Position numbers and translations under genes: made by a program
Shown here: piece after piece, positions 7,149 through 13,512 of the stretch
How the letters are laid out: the number at the start of each line of letters is the position of its first letter
Position numbering within the stretch: position 1 is the stretch's first letter
Notes under the pieces: model-generated
Databases searched by the model: none
Told to the model about the DNA's origin: nothing
Seen by the model: the letters and a program-made list of their open reading frames with translations, nothing else
IMG/VR virus record: IMGVR_UViG_3300010935_000133
Coordinates: 1-47,367 of that record
Length of the DNA: 47,367 nt
Direction: 5' to 3' (one strand)
DNA from: a virus

Positions 7149-7337
7149 ATGAAGGTTAATGTGAATTGTAAACATAATGAAAAAGGTGCTTGGTGTAAAA
7201 ACAAAAGTGTTAAACGTTCATTGTTTGGTATTGGCGCAAGATGTTGTGTTAAGTTTGGTTCTTGTTCTGCGCATTGTGACCATGTAGAAGAATATATAAA
7301 ACCATCTTCGCCACCACCACCATCAAGCAGACCGTAG
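7149..7337 (+). CDS. Cys-rich conserved small phage protein
   Basis: 62 residues with six Cys (C7, C16, C32, C33, C39, C43). The core N-C-K-H-N-E-K-G-A-W-C-K-N-K-S-V-K-R-S-L followed by G-A-R-C-C is a pattern seen in small proteins of several phage groups, and the C-terminus is Pro/Ser rich. The Cys/His arrangement suggests zinc binding. GAAGGTGGTTAATT precedes the ATG. Function unknown. Confidence 0.7.
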   Translation: MKVNVNCKHNEKGAWCKNKSVKRSLFGIGARCCVKFGSCSAHCDHVEEYIKPSSPPPPSSRP

Positions 7338-7344
7338 AAGCCGT

Positions 7345-7492
7345 ATGAGTGAACAACACATCAGTGTTGATATGAGCCAATTGGGTATCATTGATGGCGA
7401 TACAAAAAGCATTGTGCTGTTTCTTTTGTGAAGATGCTACCGATATGTGGTTAGTTGCCAAGAAGGGCTTCGGTTCTACTATATTGACGTGA
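7345..7492 (+). pseudogene. Possible broken small gene (two overlapping short frames)
   Basis: A 28-residue frame (7345-7431, M-S-E-Q-H-I-S-V-D-M-S-Q-L-G-I-I) and a 32-residue frame (7394-7492, ending W-L-V-A-K-K-G-F-G-S-T-I-L-T) overlap in different registers. Either one shifted gene or two unrelated tiny frames would fit. The first has the ATGAGTGAAC start common in this block. Confidence 0.35.
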
Positions 7493-7493
7493 G

Positions 7494-7501
7494 GATAAAT
7501 A
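7494..7501 (+). promoter_or_regulatory. Possible late promoter for the tail-fibre gene
   Basis: GATAAATA, one base from the TATAAATA late box, lies 18 nt before the ATG at 7520, with an AGAGGATAAC ribosome site between. A late promoter here would make sense for a structural gene isolated among accessory genes. Confidence 0.4.
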
Positions 7502-7519
7502 ATAACAGAGGATAACTAA

Positions 7520-10024
7520 ATGATTGATATTACGATGAACTCATCAGACTACACGTATGCAGATGGAAACTTAGCAAGCGGCACACTTACCATCACACCA
7601 AACGCAGTCTGGGAGTATCTTGAAGCAGGTGTTATACAGACCGTAACGAAACGTGCTGTTGTATACAGAGTTAGAAACGGTAAGGTGGCTGACGCTTCAG
7701 GTAATCCAATAACCTTTAGCTTAGCACCTACGAGTGGTGCTGGGCATGATGTCCTCAATGCCGCGTATGAGGTCATCTTCAATTTTGGTAACCGTACATG
7801 GACGGAAGTATGGGATTTGCCAGCATCGCCTACATCGGTTGAAATCGTGGATATAGCAAAACTATCGACAACAGCTACAGCGACAACCCCAGTGGGCGCA
7901 AAAGGTGCGGCAGGCTCAACCGTTCTTAATGGAACAGTTGACCCAACCACTGAGGGTGTTGATGGTGATTTCTATTACAACACCGCTACCAATACTATGT
8001 ACGGTGCTAAATCACTAGGTGTGTGGGGCGCAGGGACATCACTTATCGGTGCTACTGGAGCGAAAGGTGCTGATAGTACAGTTGCTGGTCCGCAGGGTGC
8101 TACAGGTATTCAAGGTATTCAAGGTGCACAGGGTCAATCCATTAACCATACTACTCGCACAAGCGGCACAGGCGCAGCAGGCACGACTGATACTTACACC
8201 GTATGGGGTGATGTTGGTGAGACTATTAACCTCGGAACATTCACCGTTTATAATGGAACTAACGGGGTTGGTTCTGGTGATATGCTCACTGCCACTTATG
8301 ACCCAACAGCCGTAAGTGGTGATGCTTTCGCTATGGATAACATGGTTGAGGGCACACTAACAAAAGTGATGACCGCAGCAGAGCGTAGTGCAATTGCTGC
8401 AAATAGCGCGAAGGTAGGTATTACAGCAACCCAAGCTAATGCTATTGTGGCAAATAGCGCGAAGATAAGCTATACAGATGCAACAGCCGTAGCTTTGAAC
8501 ACAGCTAAAATATCTGCTGACGGCTCAGTGAATACGCATTCCGATGTGAATTTTACAACGCCTACAAATGGGCAGGTTGTTACCTTTAATAGTACCAGTG
8601 GTAAGTGGGAGAATGTTACACCAGTAGCAGGTATTACTGACCATACATTAATGTCTAATATTGGTACACAAACCCATGCGCAGCTAGAGGCGGCTATTGC
8701 TTTGAACACTGCTAAGGTAACATACCCTTCGGCTGATAGTACGAAGCTTGCAGGTATCGCAGCAGGAGCCACTGTAAATAGCATAGACGCAGTTCTACTT
8801 GCAAGAGCTAACCATACAGGCACACAACTGCTAGCTACCATCAGTGATGCAGGAACAGCAGCAGCTAAGAATATTCCAGCCGCGGGTGACGCAGCAGCTA
8901 CGCAAGTTGTATTGGGTACAGATACAAGGCTAACTAATTCTCGCACTCCATCAGCTCATACACAAACTGCATCTACTATTACAGACTTTTCTACAGCAGT
9001 TGCAGCTAATACAGCGGTTTCTGCTAACACTGCTAAAGTAACAAATGCTGTGCACACAGGTGACGTAACAGGTAGTGGTGCTTTAACCATAGCTACTGGT
9101 GCAGTTACGCTTGCTAAGATGGCAGCAGGGACTACAGGCAATCTAATAACCTATGCACCTGATGGCACAGCGGTGGCAATAGCTACAGGCGCAGCAGGTG
9201 AAGTGCTAACAAGTGGAGGCGCAGGTGTTGCACCTACATTCCAAGCTGCGGCTAGTGGTGGCGGTGGCTACACATGGCAAGTGAAGACGGGTGCATACAC
9301 AACAGTTGATAACGATGGTGTACTTGCAGATACAACAGCAGGAGCATTCACCAATACTTTACCACCCGTTGGCACAGCAGGTCAGAAAGTCATGTTCTTT
9401 GATGGGGCAGATAATGGTTCATGGGGAACAAACAATTTCACCGTCGCGCCAGATGGGGTAGATACTATCAAAGGTGTTGCAGGCAGCTTCGTGGCAGATG
9501 TGAATGGCGGTTGGGCAGAGTTCCTTGATGACGGCACGACTTGGCAGGTGAGAACAAGCCTTTCTGGGAGCGGTGTAGCTGCGCCTTTAGTTTTCCATGT
9601 GCAAGACCAAAAAGCCGCTGGCTCGCACGGGGGCGCAGGTGTTGCTGGGGTTAATACGCGAACTCTTAACACAGTGCTCACTAATACAATCACTGGTGCT
9701 AGTCTCGCAGGCAATCAAGTAACACTTCCGCAGGGCACTTATGATGTAACGGGTAGTACATCGGCTTTTATTACAAATGGTGCGCAATCAGTATTAAGAA
9801 ACGTGACAGACAGCGTAGATGCCATTGTAGGAATGTCCGAGTACGCGAATGGGGCTAATACGGTAGCCTCAAGCTTAGAGGGTAGGCTAATAATTACCTC
9901 GCCCAAGGTGTTTAATTTACAAACCTACCTACAAACAGCGCAGCCAGTATATGGTTTGGGCGCATCGTCCAGTTCTGGCAAAGCAGAGATTTTTTCTAAC
10001 TTACGCATCGTGAAGGTGGCTTAA
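7520..10024 (+). CDS. Tail fibre / receptor-binding-like structural protein
   Basis: 834 residues rich in Ala, Thr, Gly and Ser. Residues about 177-205 form a short collagen-like G-x-y stretch (G-A-T-G-A-K-G-A-D, G-I-Q-G-I-Q-G-A-Q-G-Q), often seen in fibre shafts. Residues about 285-340 repeat A-N-S-A-K-V / A-N-S-A-K-I / L-N-T-A-K-I, and later T-H-A-Q-L-E-A-A-I and A-N-H-T-G-T-Q recur, typical of trimeric beta-helical or coiled-coil shaft modules. The last 200 residues lack repeats and could be the receptor-binding tip. The N-terminus may attach it to the virion. No chaperone or peptidase domain is visible. It stands apart from the other structural genes and on the opposite strand, suggesting acquisition as a host-range cassette. 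Confidence 0.8.
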   Translation: MIDITMNSSDYTYADGNLASGTLTITPNAVWEYLEAGVIQTVTKRAVVYRVRNGKVADASGNPITFSLAPTSGAGHDVLNAAYEVIFNFGNRTWTEVWDLPASPTSVEIVDIAKLSTTATATTPVGAKGAAGSTVLNGTVDPTTEGVDGDFYYNTATNTMYGAKSLGVWGAGTSLIGATGAKGADSTVAGPQGATGIQGIQGAQGQSINHTTRTSGTGAAGTTDTYTVWGDVGETINLGTFTVYNGTNGVGSGDMLTATYDPTAVSGDAFAMDNMVEGTLTKVMTAAERSAIAANSAKVGITATQANAIVANSAKISYTDATAVALNTAKISADGSVNTHSDVNFTTPTNGQVVTFNSTSGKWENVTPVAGITDHTLMSNIGTQTHAQLEAAIALNTAKVTYPSADSTKLAGIAAGATVNSIDAVLLARANHTGTQLLATISDAGTAAAKNIPAAGDAAATQVVLGTDTRLTNSRTPSAHTQTASTITDFSTAVAANTAVSANTAKVTNAVHTGDVTGSGALTIATGAVTLAKMAAGTTGNLITYAPDGTAVAIATGAAGEVLTSGGAGVAPTFQAAASGGGGYTWQVKTGAYTTVDNDGVLADTTAGAFTNTLPPVGTAGQKVMFFDGADNGSWGTNNFTVAPDGVDTIKGVAGSFVADVNGGWAEFLDDGTTWQVRTSLSGSGVAAPLVFHVQDQKAAGSHGGAGVAGVNTRTLNTVLTNTITGASLAGNQVTLPQGTYDVTGSTSAFITNGAQSVLRNVTDSVDAIVGMSEYANGANTVASSLEGRLIITSPKVFNLQTYLQTAQPVYGLGASSSSGKAEIFSNLRIVKVA

Positions 10025-10025
10025 T

Positions 10026-10317
10026 ATGTATGGACTAATAGTGAACAATGTACTTAAACAGAAGCAGGAAGCTAAAGCAAAGGGCTTTGTTACCATACCC
10101 CATGACGCGATATGTGGGCAGGTGACATTGGACGGTGGCGTAAGCTTTACTAATCCACCGCTTTCACCTGTCCAAATACCCACAGCATCGAGCCTCAGCT
10201 TACCCGCCACAGTCGGACTACCTTGATGCTACAGTGAAGGTCGATATCACTTTGCACTACACGCATAAAGAGATTGTAGCGAGACTAATAAGTAAATTTA
10301 ACGAGGTGATGGTATGA
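10026..10317 (+). pseudogene. Tail-fibre-associated small gene, apparently frameshifted
   Basis: The first frame gives 66 residues (10026-10226: M-Y-G-L-I-V-N-N-V-L then A-K-G-F-V-T-I-P). Overlapping it near 10170-10205, another frame continues as A-Y-P-P-Q-S-D-Y-L-D-A and runs to 10317. A Y-P-P-x-x-D-x-L-D-A motif is typical of the C-terminus of small proteins encoded just after phage tail fibres, so the two pieces are probably one gene of about 95 residues broken by an indel, or a product of frameshifting. The second frame ends overlapping the next start as ATGA. Confidence 0.55.
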
Positions 10318-10559
10318 GTGATGAACTAAGAAAGGCAGCAGAAAAAGCGTTAGTGCGGCTAGATGAGTACAGTAAGCACGTGCGGGAGGCAGCAACATTG
10401 TTCGCAGCTTGTGAATACCAAGGAGCTGCCTCGATGCGCTCATGGCAGGCTGAAATTGAGGTGCAGATTGCAAGAATAGATGTTGATGCAGACAACCTAC
10501 GCCAAGCCCTAGCCGCAGCAGTAGATAGCGTTGCCATCGAAAACGAGGTGATGAAATGA
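10314..10559 (+). CDS. Small helical accessory protein
   Basis: 81 residues, nearly all predicted helix, starting M-S-D-E-L-R-K-A like the genes at 4557 and 5832. The start is preceded by CGAGGTGATGGT and overlaps the previous stop. Its end overlaps the chimeric gene at 10556. The shared first residues and DNA suggest that 5' ends are exchanged among these genes. Function unknown. Confidence 0.6.
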   Translation: MSDELRKAAEKALVRLDEYSKHVREAATLFAACEYQGAASMRSWQAEIEVQIARIDVDADNLRQALAAAVDSVAIENEVMK

Positions 10560-10735
10560 TTGATGATAAGTTTACATTGGATGCTTGCGAGGTTGAAGTG
10601 TGGATGGAAAAAGACACCGAGCCTCAGCCATTAAAGAGGTTGAGTGCTAAAGAACAGCGTGAGTTGATTACGCCCCTTATCAAGGAGTACCAAATTGCAG
10701 CAACGCCTTTCATTGACTTGTTAGAGGCAGCATAG
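10556..10735 (+). CDS. Chimeric small gene built from two neighbours
   Basis: 59 residues. DNA 10565-10646 is identical to 4842-4923 (end of the 4557 gene), and 10700-10732 is identical to 6183-6215 (end of the 5832 gene). In the next base CAG of the 5832 gene has become TAG, which ends the frame early. The gene overlaps the upstream stop (AAATGATT). It may be a recombination relic rather than a functional gene. Confidence 0.55.
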   Translation: MIDDKFTLDACEVEVWMEKDTEPQPLKRLSAKEQRELITPLIKEYQIAATPFIDLLEAA

Positions 10736-10795
10736 GACAGTCTAGCAGAGTAAGAGGAAGCGGGTTTTGACTATCTTACATTGATAGAAATAGAA

Positions 10796-10863
10796 AAAAG
10801 CTTGCTATTAGATTCTACCAAGTCATAATACGTATATTGAAACGTTGAACGGAGAATCTACTA
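10796..10863 (+). promoter_or_regulatory. Promoter-leader cassette, copy 2
   Basis: -35 TTGCTA (10802-10807), 16-bp spacer, -10 CATAAT (10824-10829) and a leader ending GAACGGAG before ATG 10864. The sequence just upstream (TTACATTGATAGAAATAGAAA) resembles the 3' end of the very gene it drives, at about 11115-11140, a sign of duplication. Confidence 0.8.
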
Positions 10864-11157
10864 ATGACTGATAGTGTAATAGTAAAACGTAGACCTAGAA
10901 ATGGTGCTACATGGAAAGATGAAGAAATTGAAGATATGATTCTAATGGTTAAGTCTAAAGTTTCATTACAAGATATAGCCAAGGAGTTTTTTCGTTCTGA
11001 AAGTGCGGTATTACATCGAATCATGACAAATCGAACGTTATATAATAGCGATAAGATGTATATACCTGAAGCTGAAAAGTGGATAAATTCTCATAATTTC
11101 TTTAGTGATAAGTCTTACATTGATAGAAATAGAAATAGAAATAAAAGGTTGCAATAA
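10864..11157 (+). CDS. Putative HTH DNA-binding protein
   Basis: 97 residues, basic. Residues 15-55 (W-K-D-E-E-I-E-D-M-I, then V-S-L-Q-D-I-A-K-E-F, R-S-E-S-A-V-L-H-R-I) read as a helix-turn-helix of the Myb/SANT-like or homeodomain-like type found in small phage and bacterial proteins. The C-terminus is a basic tail (R-N-R-N-R-N-K-R-L). It has its own promoter cassette. It could regulate phage or host genes early in infection; that role is inference. Confidence 0.6.
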   Translation: MTDSVIVKRRPRNGATWKDEEIEDMILMVKSKVSLQDIAKEFFRSESAVLHRIMTNRTLYNSDKMYIPEAEKWINSHNFFSDKSYIDRNRNRNKRLQ

Positions 11158-11470
11158 AGATTTAAACGATTAGCATACGGTTATGGGCTTTTGTTACTAG
11201 ATAAACCAATAGCGCATCAAATAAAATGGTAAGGTGTGAGGAAATTTGAACCAGCTAGTACCATAAGACTAGCATTATATCAGGATGAAGCTTTTTTTGT
11301 TTTGTGTTCTTTTTCCAATGATATTTACAATGAACCTAAGAGTCCAATAAACGGATGACTCAAGGAACAGCAACAAAACCACTAGATACCATGGCATATG
11401 ACGTGAATTTTCTAGAGGAAGTCTGACGTAACCATTCGTCGTTGATAACTGTTTGTCGAAAAACTCTTTT
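11158..11470 (+). other. 313-bp region without a convincing gene
   Basis: Only short frames are present: a 21-residue hydrophobic frame (11285-11350) without a ribosome site and a 23-residue frame (11355-11426, ending T-M-A-Y-D-V-N-F-L-E-E-V) that may be a gene remnant. A stem around 11250-11275 resembles a tRNA arm but no cloverleaf can be built. It leads into tRNA-Lys and may include its promoter. Confidence 0.4.
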
Positions 11471-11546
11471 GCGCCTTTAACTCAGTTGGTAGAGTACCAC
11501 ACTTTTAATGTGGGAGTCGATGGTTCGAGTCCATCAAGGCGCACCA
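11471..11546 (+). tRNA. tRNA-Lys (anticodon TTT)
   Basis: Full cloverleaf: acceptor GCGCCTT/AAGGCGC, D stem ACTC/GAGT, anticodon stem CCACA/TGTGG with loop CTTTTAA, T stem GATGG/CCATC with TTCGAGT loop. The CCA end is encoded. Confidence 0.97.
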
Positions 11547-11604
11547 ATTTACAGTAGTAAAAATGAAAGAAGTGTTGAAAATAAATATGTGAGATATAAT
11601 AATT

Positions 11605-12819
11605 ATGATAAAGTCTGATGATGTAGTAGTGCCAAACATTAAATTAGTGGTAGGTGATGGTAAGCCACTAACCAATGCTGCAATACCTGTACGTTGGTGT
11701 CTGAGTAAAGCAACACTAGAAAAAATTGCTAGTGAAGATGGCGAATCTAGTGCACAAATCATTATTGTTGCTATGGATGACAGAGGCTACCAACATCGTA
11801 CAATTGCACCATTGAGTCAAGGTATGACTTATATTAATCTTAATCGTGCAGGAATCAACAAAATCCATGCATTAATCCTGTATAATCCTAAATATGATTA
11901 CAGCGTAAAAGCGATAAAAGACATGTATTTGTCTAAAGAAACAAGAAATCATTTCGAAGCCTGTCTTATAGTCCATGACGATGTGATTAGTCCTTATTCA
12001 AGTACAGTATGTAGCTACATCAATACTAACCATTTTGTTAGTATTGATGTTCCAATTGAGTTGTTTGGTAAAGAACCGCCTGAATGGTTGAAAGGTCTAG
12101 TCAATACTTGGCAAGATTCTAGTATGGATGACCAATGTTCGTGGAGGCGTAGAGTTATGTTCTTTGCCTTTGTTAAGAGTTGGGTCATGCTAACAGTTGC
12201 TGTATTGAGTTATATTTTGCATACTTTCCTAGTGGTGTTCATGGTGTTCATTGGTATCCGACCACATAAGATGGATTATTCCTTCCTGAAAAGACCTTTG
12301 TTATCATTGGGAAATATTAACGAATTTTTCAGTGACATTCCAAGTTTTAACCATATCGTATACGACAAAAAGCATCAGTTTAAATTATGGCGTATGTTGC
12401 TAGTTCCTGCTTATGTAAGTGTATTGGTGTTTATTGGTGATATGTTATTAAATATTCCATGGTCTTTAGATAATGTTGTGATGCTTTTATATATGATGGG
12501 TGCATCTTTAGCTACTCCTTTTGTATTAATACTAGGTGTGATGTATGTTGTTAATAACTTTAAGTCTGTTAGAAGCTTTGGTTCATGGTTAAACAACAAA
12601 TTAATTGCACCTATCATTAAGTGGGATAATGAACGCAAACTTAAAGCGACTATTAAGTATAATGCACTCATGAAAGAGCGATATCTTGAATCAGTTAGCT
12701 ACTTGTCATGCATCAATAACAGTGAAGCTTCAGTATGCTTAGTACCAAAACAAAATATGACTATGAAGTTACGCTATGATGCAATCAAGAATAAAGTATG
12801 TAAACCAATGATGCGGTAA
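11605..12819 (+). CDS. Large membrane protein, hypothetical
   Basis: 404 residues. The first 190 residues are soluble with no family I recognise (contains L-V-V-G-D-G-K-P-L-T-N-A-A and D-D-Q-C-S-W-R-R-R). Hydrophobic segments lie at about 193-218 (M-L-T-V-A-V-L-S-Y-I-L and on), 258-282 (L-V-P-A-Y-V-S-V-L-V-F-I-G-D-M-L-L) and 286-316, followed by a basic cytoplasmic-looking tail. Three or four membrane spans are likely. It lies between tRNA-Lys and the candidate RNA. A role at the host inner membrane, for example in exclusion or lysis timing, is speculation. Confidence 0.75.
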   Translation: MIKSDDVVVPNIKLVVGDGKPLTNAAIPVRWCLSKATLEKIASEDGESSAQIIIVAMDDRGYQHRTIAPLSQGMTYINLNRAGINKIHALILYNPKYDYSVKAIKDMYLSKETRNHFEACLIVHDDVISPYSSTVCSYINTNHFVSIDVPIELFGKEPPEWLKGLVNTWQDSSMDDQCSWRRRVMFFAFVKSWVMLTVAVLSYILHTFLVVFMVFIGIRPHKMDYSFLKRPLLSLGNINEFFSDIPSFNHIVYDKKHQFKLWRMLLVPAYVSVLVFIGDMLLNIPWSLDNVVMLLYMMGASLATPFVLILGVMYVVNNFKSVRSFGSWLNNKLIAPIIKWDNERKLKATIKYNALMKERYLESVSYLSCINNSEASVCLVPKQNMTMKLRYDAIKNKVCKPMMR

Positions 12820-12826
12820 AAAAGTT

Positions 12827-13044
12827 TGCGGTGACTCGCATAGGGTAATGTCCTACCATTATGGTATTCATACACGCCATTAAAAAAGCATTAGTATGAT
12901 GCATTGAGAAACGTTATAAAGGAAACGTCCACTGGGTCGGTACGCACTAAACCTAAGTCAAAAATTAGCGGCGAGATAGGCTACATGAGCTTATCGAAAT
13001 GTGATGCGACATTGGGGGGTATTAAAATCTTCAATGTCGCATCA
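12827..13044 (+). ncRNA. Candidate structured RNA beside the tRNAs
   Basis: The gap between the membrane gene and tRNA-Met has no frame but several hairpins in series: TGCG/CGCA (12827-12840), ACCA/TGGT (12855-12865), ACGTT/AACGT (12911-12928), GATAGGCT/AGCTTATC (12975-12995) and a perfect 13-bp stem TGATGCGACATTG/CAATGTCGCATCA (13002-13014 with 13032-13044). The last may be a terminator or processing signal. T4 encodes two stable RNAs of unclear function in its tRNA cluster, so a similar RNA here is plausible. No homology is recognised. Confidence 0.45.
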
Positions 13045-13052
13045 TTATTAAA

Positions 13053-13128
13053 GGGCGAGTGGCGCAATTGGTAGCGCACTCGGCTCATAACCGAATGGTT
13101 CTAGGTTCGAGTCCTAGTTCGCCCACCA
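13053..13128 (+). tRNA. tRNA-Met (anticodon CAT), possibly Ile2
   Basis: Acceptor GGGCGAG/TTCGCCC, D stem GCGC/GCGC, anticodon loop CTCATAA, T stem CTAGG/CCTAG, encoded CCA. The paired first base pair argues against initiator tRNA. A CAT anticodon could also be a lysidine-modified tRNA-Ile. Confidence 0.93.
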
Positions 13129-13251
13129 AATTAATGAATGGAGAATAACATTTCGAGGTATTGATAAAAAGTTATAATTATGAAATTTGGGTTAGCTTAT
13201 TGACAACCTGACGAAAAAGGGTAAGAAAAAGAATAAAGGTAATAGAAAAAA

Positions 13252-13336
13252 ATAAAAGCTTGCTATTATAAATCATTCAATTATAATACACATATTGAAA
13301 CATTGAACGGAGAATATTAACATGGAACAATTATAA
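13252..13336 (+). promoter_or_regulatory. Promoter-leader cassette, copy 3, with a four-codon frame
   Basis: -35 TTGCTA (13260-13265), 16-bp spacer, -10 TATAAT (13282-13287), leader ending GAACGGAG, then ATG 13322 that opens only M-E-Q-L-stop. The 16-mer CAATTATAATACACAT is present twice (13278-13293 and 13328-13343), so the gene appears to have been lost and replaced by a duplicated -10 region just before tRNA-Arg. Confidence 0.75.
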
Positions 13337-13353
13337 TACACATCGTACAATAT

Positions 13354-13430
13354 GCGCTTGTAGCTCAGCTGGATAGAGCATCGGATTTCTACTCCGAATG
13401 CCGTAGGTTCGACTCCTACCAAGCGCACCA
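13354..13430 (+). tRNA. tRNA-Arg (anticodon TCT)
   Basis: Acceptor GCGCTTG/CAAGCGC, D stem GCTC/GAGC, anticodon stem TCGGA/TCCGA with loop TTTCTAC, T stem GTAGG/CCTAC, encoded CCA. It would read AGA, a codon common in A+T-rich phage genes. Confidence 0.97.
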
Positions 13431-13512
13431 AACATATCATACCAAAATACTAGATGGTTTGAATATATTAAAATGTTGAAATTCTAGTTAAATTATATTG
13501 AGGTAAACTAAA

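Noticed and set aside
8470-8946. Long minus-strand frames within the tail-fibre gene
   Set aside because: They are low-complexity shadows of an Ala/Thr-rich gene and have no ribosome sites.
7520-10024. Diversity-generating retroelement target in the tail fibre
   Set aside because: No reverse transcriptase gene and no near-identical template repeat with A-specific differences is visible in the window.
11230-11290. tRNA-like arm with a GAGGAAATTTGAACC stretch
   Set aside because: One stem (GCTAGT/ACTAGC on the reverse strand) can be drawn but no acceptor or D stem fits, so no tRNA is called.
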